Part shown: positions 24,391 through 33,261 of the stretch, in pieces
Layout: every line of letters begins with the position of its first letter
Position numbering within the stretch: position 1 is the first letter of the stretch
Assembly (NCBI GenBank): GCA_944383265.1
Contig: CALWOX010000001.1
Span: forward strand, 421,983-485,982
Direction of reading: 5' to 3'
From: an uncultured Lachnospiraceae bacterium
Lineage (GTDB): Bacteria > Bacillota > Clostridia > Lachnospirales > Lachnospiraceae
Length of the DNA: 64,000 nt
Program-made: the position numbers and the translations under genes
The notes under the pieces: model-generated
The model's input: the letters and a program-made list of their open reading frames with translations, nothing else
Databases searched by the model: none
Told to the model about the DNA's origin: nothing

Positions 24391-26117
24391 TTTTAAGAGA
24401 GCTCCTAATTCTTTATGAGAATCTTCTGAAAAGGAATGAGGCCGCCGCAAGAGGATGGTGTCATGCTAAGGTTTCATATGAGATAGCTCTTTCTCCTGAA
24501 GGGAGGATTCTTGGAGTTTTTTCTTTGAAAACTGAAGAGACAAGAGGAAAGAAAACTGTATTTCTGCCCCAAAGTATTGTTGTTCCTGAAATGGTCACAA
24601 GATCCTCCGGAGTTTCCGCCAATTTTTTGTGTGACAATTCCAAATATATGCTGGGAATAGACAGAAACGGTACTGACCAAAGAACAGTGGAATGTTTCAA
24701 AGCAGCAAAAGAGAAGCATATGGCGGTTTTAAGCGGGAGCGAAGGAGAAATACCCTGTGCTGTTCGTAGCTTTTTTGAAAATTGGGATCCTGAAAATGTG
24801 GAAAGCTGTGCTGAAGTCATGAGAGTCCGTGATGACATTACGGACGGAGGAAATATCATATTTTCTGTAAAGGGAGTCCGTGCACAGGAGGACTCTCGGG
24901 TAAGAGATGCTTGGAATAAGTATTATTTGGAAAATGAAGACGGAGAGAGTGCCGTGTGCCTTGTAACCGGAGAACACTGTCGGATATCCCGGCTTCACAA
25001 GGCCATAAAAGGAGTTGCGGGCGCACAGTCAAGCGGAGCACCGCTGGTATCATTTAATGCACCTGCCTTCGAGTCCTATGGCAAGGAACAAAGCTATAAC
25101 GCTCCGGTTGGAAGATATGCAGAGTTTGCGTACACTACAGCTCTTAATTATCTGCTTGATCAAAAAAAATATGTTTTTCGCATCGCAGATGCAACGGTGG
25201 TCTTCTGGGCGGAGAGTGCAGAACCTGTATATCAGGATTTTTTCTCCATGGCGATTGATCCTCCCGATAATCAGGAAGAGATCAGGAACTTTTTTGAAAG
25301 GATCACGAGCCATAAGGCGGTAAATATTGACAATTTTAAACTGAATCCTGATCAGAGCTTTTGCATTTTGGGATTATCACCGAATGCTGCGAGGCTTTCT
25401 ATAAGATTTTTTTACAAGGATACTTTTGGAAACATAATTAAAAATATTTCAAGACATTATGACAGGATGAGGATCGTAAAGCCTGCTTGGGAAAATCGGG
25501 AATATCTTGGAGTATGGGCCATGTTGGCGGAGACAAGGAATAAGAATTCAAGTGATAGCTCTCAGATTTCCAATATGGCGGCAGCAGTGCTAAAAGCCAT
25601 TTTATCTGACAGCAGATACCCTGCAAGCTTATATTCAGATACTCTTATCAGGATACGTGCGGAACAGGGAAAAATAACCTGGGGACGGGCTTCGATCATT
25701 AAGGCATATTTGATCAAAAATTATGCGATGGATTTGAAAGGAGAAAAATATATGGGATTAGATACGGATAATAAGGACAGGGCATATTTGCTTGGACGAT
25801 TATTTTCTGTTTTGGAGGCTATACAGAAAGAGGCTAATCCGAATATCAATGCCACCATAACCGACAGATATTTTAATTCGGCATGTTCAACGCCTGCATC
25901 GACTTTTCCGATATTGGTCAGGCTTAAAAACAGTCATATGAAGAAAATAGAAAGAGATAAACCAACAGCAAAGATTTATTATGAAAAACTTCTTTCGGAA
26001 ATTATGGGTAAGCTGGAGTGTTTCCCGCATAGATTATCGCTGGAAGAGCAGGGAATGTTCATACTCGGATATTATCATCAGACACAGAAACGCTATGAGA
26101 AGAAGGAGGATAAGTAA
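24387..26117 (+). CDS. cas8c: Type I-C Cas8c (Csd1), Cascade large subunit
   Basis: A 576-residue protein matching Csd1/Cas8c in size and position, beginning MILRELLILYENLLKRNE, a common opening of the family. Later segments include SFNAPAFESYGKEQSYNAPVGRYAEFAYTTALNYLL and FCILGLSPNAARLSIRFFY. Cas8c reads the PAM, and in many I-C systems an internal translation product (Cas11c) comes from its 3' end. A possible internal start is ATG 25752 (MGLDTDNKDRAYLLGRLFSVLEAIQKEANP), preceded by AGGAGA, which would give about 121 residues, the size expected of Cas11c. Confidence 0.92.
   Translation: MILRELLILYENLLKRNEAAARGWCHAKVSYEIALSPEGRILGVFSLKTEETRGKKTVFLPQSIVVPEMVTRSSGVSANFLCDNSKYMLGIDRNGTDQRTVECFKAAKEKHMAVLSGSEGEIPCAVRSFFENWDPENVESCAEVMRVRDDITDGGNIIFSVKGVRAQEDSRVRDAWNKYYLENEDGESAVCLVTGEHCRISRLHKAIKGVAGAQSSGAPLVSFNAPAFESYGKEQSYNAPVGRYAEFAYTTALNYLLDQKKYVFRIADATVVFWAESAEPVYQDFFSMAIDPPDNQEEIRNFFERITSHKAVNIDNFKLNPDQSFCILGLSPNAARLSIRFFYKDTFGNIIKNISRHYDRMRIVKPAWENREYLGVWAMLAETRNKNSSDSSQISNMAAAVLKAILSDSRYPASLYSDTLIRIRAEQGKITWGRASIIKAYLIKNYAMDLKGEKYMGLDTDNKDRAYLLGRLFSVLEAIQKEANPNINATITDRYFNSACSTPASTFPILVRLKNSHMKKIERDKPTAKIYYEKLLSEIMGKLECFPHRLSLEEQGMFILGYYHQTQKRYEKKEDK
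25752..26117 (+). CDS. cas11c: Likely internal translation product Cas11c within cas8c
   Basis: An in-frame ATG at 25752 lies six bases after AAAGGAGA inside cas8c. The product would be 121 residues, starting MGLDTDNKDRAYLLGRLFSVLEAIQ and running to the cas8c stop. Known biology: type I-C Cascades contain a small subunit made by internal initiation in cas8c. The position, length and ribosome binding site here fit well. Confidence 0.72.
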   Translation: MGLDTDNKDRAYLLGRLFSVLEAIQKEANPNINATITDRYFNSACSTPASTFPILVRLKNSHMKKIERDKPTAKIYYEKLLSEIMGKLECFPHRLSLEEQGMFILGYYHQTQKRYEKKEDK

Positions 26118-27029
26118 ATGAGTGAGGCTATTAAAAACAGATATGAATTTGTGATACTTTTTGATGTGGAAAACGGTAATCCTAATGGGGATCCGGATGC
26201 AGGAAACATGCCGAGGATAGATCCTGAAAGCGGGCTTGGTATTGTGACAGATGTGTGCATTAAACGTAAGATCCGTAATTATGTGGAGACTGTAAAAGAA
26301 GGCTGTAAGGGATATAAGATATATATAAGAGAAGATGTGCCGCTAAACAGAAGTGACAGGGAAGCCTGTGCAGATATCGGAGTTAATGAGACGGATGATA
26401 AGAAAGTTACAGAAACGTTGAAGACGCTTAAGAAGAATGATCCTAACGTGGATATCAAGCTGAGGGACTATATGTGTGAAAATTATTTTGATATCAGGAC
26501 TTTTGGGGCTGTTATGACCACCTTTGTCAAAGCTTCTTTGAACTGTGGTCAGGTAAGAGGACCTGTTCAGCTGGGCTTTGCGAGAAGCATAGACCCAATC
26601 CTGAGCCAGGAGGTTACAATTACTCGTGTGGCAATAACAACGGAAAAGGATGCGGAAAATAAGAGTACAGAAATGGGAAGAAAGAATATCGTGCCTTATG
26701 GTCTTTACAGGATGGAAGGCTATATCTCTGCCAATCTTGCAAGGAGGGTTACCGGTTTTAATGAAGAAGATCTTGAGCTTTTATGGGAAGCCATAATCAA
26801 TATGTTTGAAAATGACCGGTCTGCTGCAAGGGGCAAGATGGCGGTCAGAGATTTGATCGTATTCAAACACAGTAGAGAGTTGGGAGATTGCCCTGCTTAT
26901 AAACTGTTTGATGCTGTGGAGATCAAGAAGGATGATACTGTGGAATATCCCAGAAGGTATCAGGACTATAGTGTGACGATCAATAAAAAGGCTATTCCGG
27001 AGTCTGTAGAGGTCATGAGGATGGTGTAA
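26118..27029 (+). CDS. cas7c: Type I-C Cas7c (Csd2), Cascade backbone
   Basis: A 303-residue Cas7 with the Csd2 opening RYEFVILFDVENGNPNGDPDAGNMPRIDPESG and the later DIRTFGAVM and GQVRGPVQLGFARSIDP blocks. Several copies line the crRNA guide and impose the six-base periodicity in target pairing. The ATG at 26118 follows the cas8c stop directly, with AAGGAGG upstream. Confidence 0.95.
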   Translation: MSEAIKNRYEFVILFDVENGNPNGDPDAGNMPRIDPESGLGIVTDVCIKRKIRNYVETVKEGCKGYKIYIREDVPLNRSDREACADIGVNETDDKKVTETLKTLKKNDPNVDIKLRDYMCENYFDIRTFGAVMTTFVKASLNCGQVRGPVQLGFARSIDPILSQEVTITRVAITTEKDAENKSTEMGRKNIVPYGLYRMEGYISANLARRVTGFNEEDLELLWEAIINMFENDRSAARGKMAVRDLIVFKHSRELGDCPAYKLFDAVEIKKDDTVEYPRRYQDYSVTINKKAIPESVEVMRMV

Positions 27030-27694
27030 TGGAATATTCAGAAGATGATTACCTGATGATTTCAGGTATTCAGCATTTTAAATTCTGCCGAAGACAGTGG
27101 GCGCTGATACACATAGAGCAGCAGTGGAATGAAAATGAACATACAGTTATCGGCGAATTAATGCATAAAAGGGCTCACGACAGGTATATAACGGAAAAAC
27201 GAAAGGACCTGTTAACAGTAAGGGCACTCCCTGTCTCTTCAAGGAGACTTGGTATAAGCGGAGAGTGTGACATAGTTGAATTCCATAAAGTAGAGGATGG
27301 AATAAAACTACATGGACACAGGGGACAATATAAAATATATCCGGTTGAGTATAAAAAAGGAAGGCCCAAACTCACGAGTGAGGATAAGCTTCAACTGACT
27401 GCCCAGGCGCTATGCCTGGAGGAAATGTTTTCTACGAGTATTACTGAAGGAGCAATTTACTATGGAGAGACTAAAAGGAGAGAGACGGTGATACTTGATG
27501 AAAGTCTGCGAAGAGAAACCGAGGATATTATAAAAGAAATGCATGAGTATTTTCAGCGCAGATATACACCCAAGGTCAGAGCGGGTAAAGCCTGTAATTC
27601 TTGCTCGCTAAAGGATATCTGTCTTCCGAGACTGAATAAGACAACCACTGTAAAAAAATATATTGATGATGCTCTTCAGGAGGACCTGAGATGA
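27029..27694 (+). CDS. cas4: Cas4 PAM-processing exonuclease
   Basis: A 221-residue Cas4 with C20 near the N-terminus (HFKFCRRQW) and three more cysteines at 189, 192 and 198 (CNSCSLKDIC) for a [4Fe-4S] cluster. The RecB nuclease core is ECDIVEFHK and YPVEYKKGRPK. Cas4 trims prespacers and selects those with a PAM. It overlaps cas7c by one base and cas1 by four. Confidence 0.95.
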   Translation: MEYSEDDYLMISGIQHFKFCRRQWALIHIEQQWNENEHTVIGELMHKRAHDRYITEKRKDLLTVRALPVSSRRLGISGECDIVEFHKVEDGIKLHGHRGQYKIYPVEYKKGRPKLTSEDKLQLTAQALCLEEMFSTSITEGAIYYGETKRRETVILDESLRRETEDIIKEMHEYFQRRYTPKVRAGKACNSCSLKDICLPRLNKTTTVKKYIDDALQEDLR

Positions 27695-28722
27695 AGAAGT
27701 TACTTAACACTCTTTATATTATGTCGGAGAACAGCTACCTTTCTTTGGATGGGGAAAATGTAGTCATCATAGATGATAAGGAGGAGGTCGGAAGGCTACC
27801 CCTGCATAATCTGGAAGGAATAGTTTCTTTCGGATATAGAGGAACAAGCCCTGCTCTTATGGGAGCATGTGCTGAAAGAAACATTTCTTTATGTTATTTG
27901 AATCCACAGGGGAAATTTTTGGCAAGAGTGACAGGAAAAGTCAGAGGAAATGTTATCCTTAGAAAGCAGCAGTGTTTGAGCAGTCAGAATGAAAAGATCA
28001 GCCTTGAAATAGCAAAAAATTGTATACTGGGAAAAGTACACAATTCAAGGTGGGTCTTGGAAAGGGCTATAAGAGACCATAGTATGCAGATAGATACCGA
28101 AAAAGTCAAAAATGCATCTGATCAATTAAAATTATATATCGGGCTAATACGGAATGCGGAGAGTATGGATAGCCTTCGCGGATATGAGGGTAAAGCTGCA
28201 AATGAATATTTTGGGGTGTTTGACCAACTTATACTTCAGCAGAAAAAGGATTTTTATTTTTCCGGAAGAAATAAAAGGCCGCCGATGGACCGGGTAAATG
28301 CCCTTTTATCATTTACATATACTCTTTTGACAAACACCATTACCTCTGCCTTGGAAACCGTGGGTTTGGATCCCTATATCGGCTATTTGCATACGGACAG
28401 ACCGGGAAGGGTATCCTTGTCTCTGGACATGATTGAAGAACTGAGGTCGGTACTGGCGGACAGGTTTGTACTGTCGTTGATAAACAAGCGAATGATAAGC
28501 GGAAGGGATTTTACTGTTAAAGAAAATGGCGCTGTACTTATGAGCGATGATCTAAGGAAAAGGGTTCTCGTGGAATGGCAAAATAGGAAGAAAGAAGTAA
28601 TTACACATCCATATCTGAACGAAAAGGTTGAATGGGGTATAGTACCTTTTGTGCAGGCCATGTTGTTGGCTCGTTACCTCAGAGGAGATTTGGATGAGTA
28701 TCCGGTATTTTTATGGAAATGA
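27691..28722 (+). CDS. cas1: Type I-C Cas1 integrase
   Basis: A 343-residue Cas1 beginning MKKLLNTLYIMSENSYLSLDGENVVI. The metal-binding glutamate lies in the YEGKAANEYFGVFDQ region, with the histidine and acidic residue in LHTDRPGRVSLSLDMIEEL. Cas1 with Cas2 inserts spacers at the leader end. It overlaps cas4 by ATGA. Confidence 0.96.
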   Translation: MKKLLNTLYIMSENSYLSLDGENVVIIDDKEEVGRLPLHNLEGIVSFGYRGTSPALMGACAERNISLCYLNPQGKFLARVTGKVRGNVILRKQQCLSSQNEKISLEIAKNCILGKVHNSRWVLERAIRDHSMQIDTEKVKNASDQLKLYIGLIRNAESMDSLRGYEGKAANEYFGVFDQLILQQKKDFYFSGRNKRPPMDRVNALLSFTYTLLTNTITSALETVGLDPYIGYLHTDRPGRVSLSLDMIEELRSVLADRFVLSLINKRMISGRDFTVKENGAVLMSDDLRKRVLVEWQNRKKEVITHPYLNEKVEWGIVPFVQAMLLARYLRGDLDEYPVFLWK

Positions 28723-28726
28723 GGCG

Positions 28727-29023
28727 ATGATATTGTTGGTGTTGATTACTTATGATGTTAATACGGAAACTGCGGCTGGAAAAAAGAGACTTCGACAGGT
28801 TGCCAAACAATGCGTCAATTATGGAAGGAGAGTACAGAATTCGGTATTTGAATGCATATTGGATAATGCTCAATGTATTATGCTGAAATCAATGCTAACG
28901 GATATAATTGATGAAGAAACAGACAGTCTGCGTTTTTATTATCTTGGCAATAAGTATCAGACAAAAGTGGATCATGTTGGAGTGGAACGAGGAATTTCCG
29001 CAGATCAGCCATTGATATTTTAG
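28727..29023 (+). CDS. cas2: Cas2 adaptation protein
   Basis: A 98-residue Cas2 starting MILLVLITYDVNTETAAGKKRLRQVAKQCVNYGRRVQNSVFEC, with the conserved aspartate after the first strand. It bridges two Cas1 dimers. ATG 28727 lies four bases after the cas1 stop; longer in-frame starts would overlap cas1 deeply. It is the last gene before the leader. Confidence 0.95.
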   Translation: MILLVLITYDVNTETAAGKKRLRQVAKQCVNYGRRVQNSVFECILDNAQCIMLKSMLTDIIDEETDSLRFYYLGNKYQTKVDHVGVERGISADQPLIF

Positions 29024-29195
29024 ACTTGTGCGAATCAAAAGCTCTCATAAATTTCGCAGGGGATTCGCACTAAAAAAATAGAATTTTTGAATTTTATCAT
29101 CTGATAATAATTTATAAAAATAAGCTAATTTTAAGATGATTAAAGAAATGCACAAACTTTGCCAATATAAAAGCTAATTTTTGTCAAAGTTTGCT
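29024..29195 (+). promoter_or_regulatory. CRISPR leader
   Basis: 172 bp of AT-rich DNA between cas2 and the first repeat. It contains a 9-bp inverted repeat (GTGCGAATC/GATTCGCAC, 29028-29070). At its array end is TTTGCCAATATAAA (from 29159) and, at the repeat junction, TTTGCTGAC. Both of these short sequences also occur, in the same order, in the cas3-cas5c intergenic region. Confidence 0.75.
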
Positions 29196-29830
29196 GACGC
29201 TCCCCTCGCGGGAGCGTGGATTGAAATATCCGTCAAACTCTCCACTATACTTGGAATAACCTGACGCTCCCCTCGCGGGAGCGTGGATTGAAATATATGT
29301 TAATAGCCTGCTATTATATATTGGCAGTGGACGCTCCCCTCGCGGGAGCGTGGATTGAAATACGTCAGAGGCGGCAGCTGTAATAACGTCAAGGGACGCT
29401 CCCCTCGCGGGAGCGTGGATTGAAATGCCCTCCTTTTAGTTGTTTTCCTAAATTTTTATTGACGCTCCCCTCGCGGGAGCGTGGATTGAAATTACAATGC
29501 CCACGCCCAATGTAGGAGAGCTCTGCGACGCTCCCCTCGCGGGAGCGTGGATTGAAATCGTAAACGTGGGGCTACAGATACAGTAATGCCACGACGCTCC
29601 CCTCGCGGGAGCGTGGATTGAAATATCCGTCAGACCGTCTCTCGCCCACCCCTCCAATGACGCTCCCCTCGCGGGAGCGTGGATTGAAATCATAAAATTT
29701 GTCACGAAATTTGTCACGGAAATTGACGCTCCCCTCGCGGGAGCGTGGATTGAAATCCAGAGGTGCGGAACAATGCACAAAATAGCCCTCAGACGCTCCC
29801 CTCCTCCCCTAGTGGGAGCTTAAATTAAAG
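29196..29830 (+). CRISPR. Type I-C CRISPR array, nine identical repeats plus a degenerate last one
   Basis: Nine identical 32-bp repeats (GACGCTCCCC...GTGGATTGAAAT) start at 29196, 29263, 29330, 29395, 29461, 29527, 29593, 29659 and 29725. They separate nine spacers of 35, 35, 33, 34, 34, 34, 34, 34 and 35 bp. The tenth unit at 29792 is degenerate: its first 12 bases match, then it carries an insertion (CTCCCCTAGT region) and a changed end, TTAAATTAAAG in place of TGGATTGAAAT. The repeat forms the stem CGCTCCC/GGGAGCG and has the I-C 3' end. Orientation is fixed by cas2, the leader and the decayed distal repeat. Confidence 0.97.
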
Positions 29831-30271
29831 CAAAATATGGCTATAGAGGATATCATGGAATTAGACAACATAAGCCACGATGAGCTTGATGTTGAAAAAA
29901 ATACCCTCACAGAAGTATAATACAAACAGATAAGTCTGCCTTCGGATACGGGAATTGCGGAACAAACCGGTATATTAGTGTGCACTATTCAGTTGTATGA
30001 ACAAAGACAAAAATCTTTAACAAATTATAAGGGAATTATCTTGTGTTGCTTGCAAAAGTACTTTATTGCAATGAGGAGGAATCGATAAAGAAAGTACAAT
30101 GATTTATGGAAAATATTCCGATCCAAGCTTAGAAAAAATAAAAATGGACTTTATTCCATTGCCATTAAATTAACTTATAATTTTTTTCCTGAAAATCAAT
30201 TATGCCGGAATTATCAAGCTCTATGTTTAAAAACGGCTCATGGATTGAGAAACAAATGAGGAGGTCAAATC
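29831..30271. other. Intergenic stretch with remains of a small gene
   Basis: About 440 bp. A frame from ATG 29837 (MAIEDIMELDNISHDELDVEKN...) stops at 29920. Past that stop the same frame continues with SLPSDTGIAEQTGILVCTIQLYEQRQKS, which faintly resembles a helix-turn-helix of small XRE-like proteins. No ribosome binding site or intact gene is seen. Probably a decayed regulator. Confidence 0.4.
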
Positions 30272-31402
30272 ATGCCCAAAACAGCCAACAAGGGAGAATG
30301 GAGTGAAATATATGCGGCTCTCCGAATCCTCGGAGAGGGAAAGCTCTATATGGCTGATGCCGACGGTAATAAGACTCCGGATGAATGGATGGACGTACAG
30401 GAGCTCATCAGGCATGAATCCGCAAACAGGAGGGTCACCTACAGAATAGATAAAGAAACTTCTTATATTGATATAGCTGTAAATAATATGTATAAAACCT
30501 CTGTTTCCATATCCGAGTTTTCCATCATGGCTGACAGGCTGAGAGAGGAGATAATGAGCGGAAGGGGGCGGGCCTTTACGATTTCGCCTGAAACTGAGGA
30601 ATTTCTTTCAAAAGTGGAGATAGAAAATGTTAAGGCAAAAAGTATAGACAAGAGTGATATCTTTCTTTCCGCGCGGGATCCCAGATCCTCCATAATAAGG
30701 AAGAATATCGGCTTTTCCGTAAAGTCCGAATTCGGGCATGATCCCACACTCTTTAACACTGCAAAGGCATCCGCAGTTGTCTATAAGGTCCATGGAATGA
30801 ATGATGAGCTTATGGAAAAGATAAACAACCTCTATGATTCCAAAAATCATGTGGCTGTGTCGGATCGCTGTGATGCACTAAAAAGAGCGGGATGTATCCT
30901 TGAATTTGTGGGCTTTCCTGTAGTCCTGCGGTCAAAGGAAAAGGTGGCGGCCTTTGAAGAAAATCTTGACATGATAAATCCGAGGCTTCCGAGAGTGATA
31001 GAGTGCATGCTTTGGAATCACTTTTTTGAGTTTGAGTCAAAGACTGACCTTGATGTAGTCACAAAGCTGGTGGCTGAGATAAACCCATGTAATATATCCC
31101 GCCCTGAAGAAAAATATGAGTATATGATAAAGGCTTTTATATATGCCGCATACTGTGGGATGACTGCTTCGAAGCTCTGGGACGGAAACAGTAAGGTAAA
31201 CGGAGGCTTCATAAAGATAAGCGGAGACGGAGAGGTAACTGCTCATTATGCATTGGAATCCGATGCCTTTAAATCATATCTTTTCAAGAATTGCTATCTT
31301 GAGTTTCCCTCTACTGACGAGGCACATGGAAATTACGCAAAAGTATACAAAGAGGGGGATGAGTATTACTTTCGATTAAATTTTCAGATAAGGTATAAGT
31401 AA
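30272..31402 (+). CDS. HpaII-family type II restriction endonuclease
   Basis: A 376-residue protein matching the HpaII endonuclease family, whose members open with NKGEWSE-Y-ALL-LGEGKLY; here it is NKGEWSEIYAALRILGEGKLYMADADGN. A nuclease-like core is visible in DIFLSARDPRSSIIRKNIGFSVKSEFGHDPTLFNTAKAS, with SVK as the candidate catalytic strand. HpaII cuts CCGG. ATG 30272 follows GAGGAGG. No C5-cytosine methyltransferase flanks it, although CCGG occurs often in this window, so the protecting enzyme must be elsewhere or the endonuclease must be inactive. No damage is seen in the frame. Confidence 0.82.
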   Translation: MPKTANKGEWSEIYAALRILGEGKLYMADADGNKTPDEWMDVQELIRHESANRRVTYRIDKETSYIDIAVNNMYKTSVSISEFSIMADRLREEIMSGRGRAFTISPETEEFLSKVEIENVKAKSIDKSDIFLSARDPRSSIIRKNIGFSVKSEFGHDPTLFNTAKASAVVYKVHGMNDELMEKINNLYDSKNHVAVSDRCDALKRAGCILEFVGFPVVLRSKEKVAAFEENLDMINPRLPRVIECMLWNHFFEFESKTDLDVVTKLVAEINPCNISRPEEKYEYMIKAFIYAAYCGMTASKLWDGNSKVNGGFIKISGDGEVTAHYALESDAFKSYLFKNCYLEFPSTDEAHGNYAKVYKEGDEYYFRLNFQIRYK

Positions 31403-31539
31403 AATCCAATTTACGACCTAATGTTAGTTAGCCAATAGTAGCTGTATAAGTTTTGTTTTTGAGGTGACAAAGAAATGACTGAAATAAGTCTATTCTATAG
31501 ATAAGAACAACAATGTAAAAATATCGGGAGGATAAAACC

Positions 31540-32580
31540 ATGTTAGCCTACACATACATAAAGAAAGGCGAATTCAAGCTCACAGAAAAGCCTGAGCCTG
31601 TTATAAAAGATCCCAAGGACGCTATAGTGAGGGTCACACTTGCGAGCATATGCACAAGCGACCTTCATATAAAGCATGGCTCTGTGCCGAGGGCTGTTCC
31701 GGGAATCACAGTGGGACATGAGATGGTAGGGGTAGTGGAGTCTGTGGGCAGCGAGGTAAAGAAGGTAAAGCCCGGGGACAGGGTTGCGGTAAATGTGGAG
31801 ACATTTTGTGGAGAATGCTTCTTTTGCAGGCATGGCTTTGTCAATAACTGTACCGATGAAAACGGAGGCTGGGCTCTCGGCTGCAGGATAGACGGAGGGC
31901 AGACAAAGTATGTGCGTGTGCCCTATGCGGACACAGGACTTAATATTATCCCTGATGCCGTAAGCGACAGGCAGGCTTTATTTACGGGAGATATCCTTGC
32001 CACAGGCTATTGGGCGGCAAAGATAGGCGATATAGGAAATGATGACACGGTACTTATAATTGGCGCGGGGCCTACAGGAATATGCACGCTTCTTTGCGTA
32101 ATGTTGAAGTCCCCTAAGCGCATAATCGTGAGCGAGACTGACCCCTTGCGCTGTGATTTTGTGAGAGAGCATTATCCTGATGTGGAGGTGGTAAACCCTC
32201 TTGAGACAGATGTTGAAGCTTTTGTGAAGGAGCACAGTGACCATGGCGGGGCGGATGTCGTTATAGAGGTGGCGGGCTCGGAAAAAAGCTTCGAGTCCGC
32301 TTGGAAATGTGCAAGGCCCAATGCTACTGTGGTTATCGTGGCGCTTTATGACAGGCCGCAGGTGCTTCCTCTGCCTGACATGTACGGAAAAAACCTGACC
32401 TTTAAGACAGGCGGTGTGGACGGCTGCGACTGCGATGAGATATTGAGGCTTATAAATGATGGGAAAATAGATACTACAGCGCTTATCACTCACACCTTCT
32501 CGCTGTCCGAGATAGAAAGGGCATATGAGCTTTTTGAGAATAAGGAGGACGGAGTGATAAAGGTGGCTGTTGAGGTGTAA
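31540..32580 (+). CDS. Zinc-dependent alcohol dehydrogenase family protein
   Basis: A 346-residue medium-chain dehydrogenase. Catalytic zinc ligands are C38 (ASICTSDLH) and H60-E61 (GHE); the structural zinc site is C90, C93, C96 and C104. The Rossmann fold starts at VLIIGAGPTGICTLLCV. The family oxidises alcohols or polyols with NAD(P); the substrate is not evident. ATG 31540 follows GGGAGGA. It is a single gene, closed by a hairpin at 32610. Confidence 0.88.
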   Translation: MLAYTYIKKGEFKLTEKPEPVIKDPKDAIVRVTLASICTSDLHIKHGSVPRAVPGITVGHEMVGVVESVGSEVKKVKPGDRVAVNVETFCGECFFCRHGFVNNCTDENGGWALGCRIDGGQTKYVRVPYADTGLNIIPDAVSDRQALFTGDILATGYWAAKIGDIGNDDTVLIIGAGPTGICTLLCVMLKSPKRIIVSETDPLRCDFVREHYPDVEVVNPLETDVEAFVKEHSDHGGADVVIEVAGSEKSFESAWKCARPNATVVIVALYDRPQVLPLPDMYGKNLTFKTGGVDGCDCDEILRLINDGKIDTTALITHTFSLSEIERAYELFENKEDGVIKVAVEV

Positions 32581-32609
32581 AGCGGGAGACGTATGTGAAA
32601 ATTTCTTTA

Positions 32610-32682
32610 AAGGATAAAACTGCGCGCAGACCTTTTCTGCAAAGTTTTAGTACAGATATAAGATCCGCGCGCGCTTATCCTT
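32610..32682. terminator. Bidirectional terminator between convergent genes
   Basis: AAGGATAA and TTATCCTT close a hairpin whose inner part pairs GCGCGC with GCGCGC. It lies between the alcohol dehydrogenase and the convergent YHYH-domain gene. Confidence 0.65.
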
Positions 32683-32691
32683 ATTTTGAAT

Positions 32692-33261
32692 CTACCTGTG
32701 ACAGGTCCTGTTTTCTGAATGTCCGCAGTTTATATAGTGAAGATAATATGATTTGAGATCATTGCCGTAGGCTGCCGACAGGTCGGAATTGTTTTCCTTA
32801 TACACGTTTACATCGAAGGACTCACAGCCGCGTCTTCCTTCTGCCATACCGTTATTTATAAAGTGGTTTAAGAGAGCTGCGGCATCGTTTCCGCAGGCGG
32901 CCGCGACATCGGCATTATGCTGTGCATAGTAGTCTGCGTCAAACACAAAGGAGTAGTCGATCTCAGGCTCTGTTGATGCGGTGGGAGCAGAAGACTGCGG
33001 GCTTCCCTGATTTGAACTTTGCGGTGAATAGGGACATATGCCATTGGGATGCAGATGAGCCGAGTATCCGTGATGATAATGGTAGGATCCCAATCCGCTT
33101 TTGTTTTTGTAGTCATGATGTCCGCCGCTTGAATCAGTTCTTCCCGAATGCGCCTCGGCCACTATGGTGTTGAATGACGAAACGACCTCAGGCAGAGGAA
33201 GAAGGCTTACATTTGCCGCCAGAAGTACGGCTGCAACTATCCTTTTACTTCTTAATTTCAT
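32692..33261 (-). CDS. Secreted YHYH-domain protein
   Basis: A 189-residue protein with a signal peptide (KRIVAAVLLAANVSLLPLPEVVSS). It has a short histidine-rich YHYH segment (HSGRTDSSGGHHDYKNKSGLGSY, then HYHHG), a proline/serine linker, and two repeats of about 40 residues. The first repeat begins FDADYYAQHNADVAAACGND and the second FDVNVYKENNSDLSAAYGND. The repeats resemble surface modules of clostridial secreted proteins. ATG 33261 follows GGAGGG. The histidine cluster suggests metal or zinc binding; this is inferred. Confidence 0.75.
   Translation of the reverse strand: MKLRSKRIVAAVLLAANVSLLPLPEVVSSFNTIVAEAHSGRTDSSGGHHDYKNKSGLGSYHYHHGYSAHLHPNGICPYSPQSSNQGSPQSSAPTASTEPEIDYSFVFDADYYAQHNADVAAACGNDAAALLNHFINNGMAEGRRGCESFDVNVYKENNSDLSAAYGNDLKSYYLHYINCGHSENRTCHR

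Noticed and set aside
29157..29172. The leader as a second target of the CreR-like guide, because guide positions 8-21 match it
   Set aside because: The seed positions 1-7 do not match and there is no TTC next to it, so Cascade should not bind. The similarity is better read as shared origin.
29448..29780. Minus-strand open frames across the CRISPR array (translations with repeated IHAPARGAS or NPRSREGSV)
   Set aside because: These are translations of the CRISPR repeats themselves, a well-known false-gene pattern, with no ribosome binding site.
29837..30060. A small helix-turn-helix gene after the array
   Set aside because: The frame is interrupted by a stop and lacks a ribosome binding site; listed only as possible remains.
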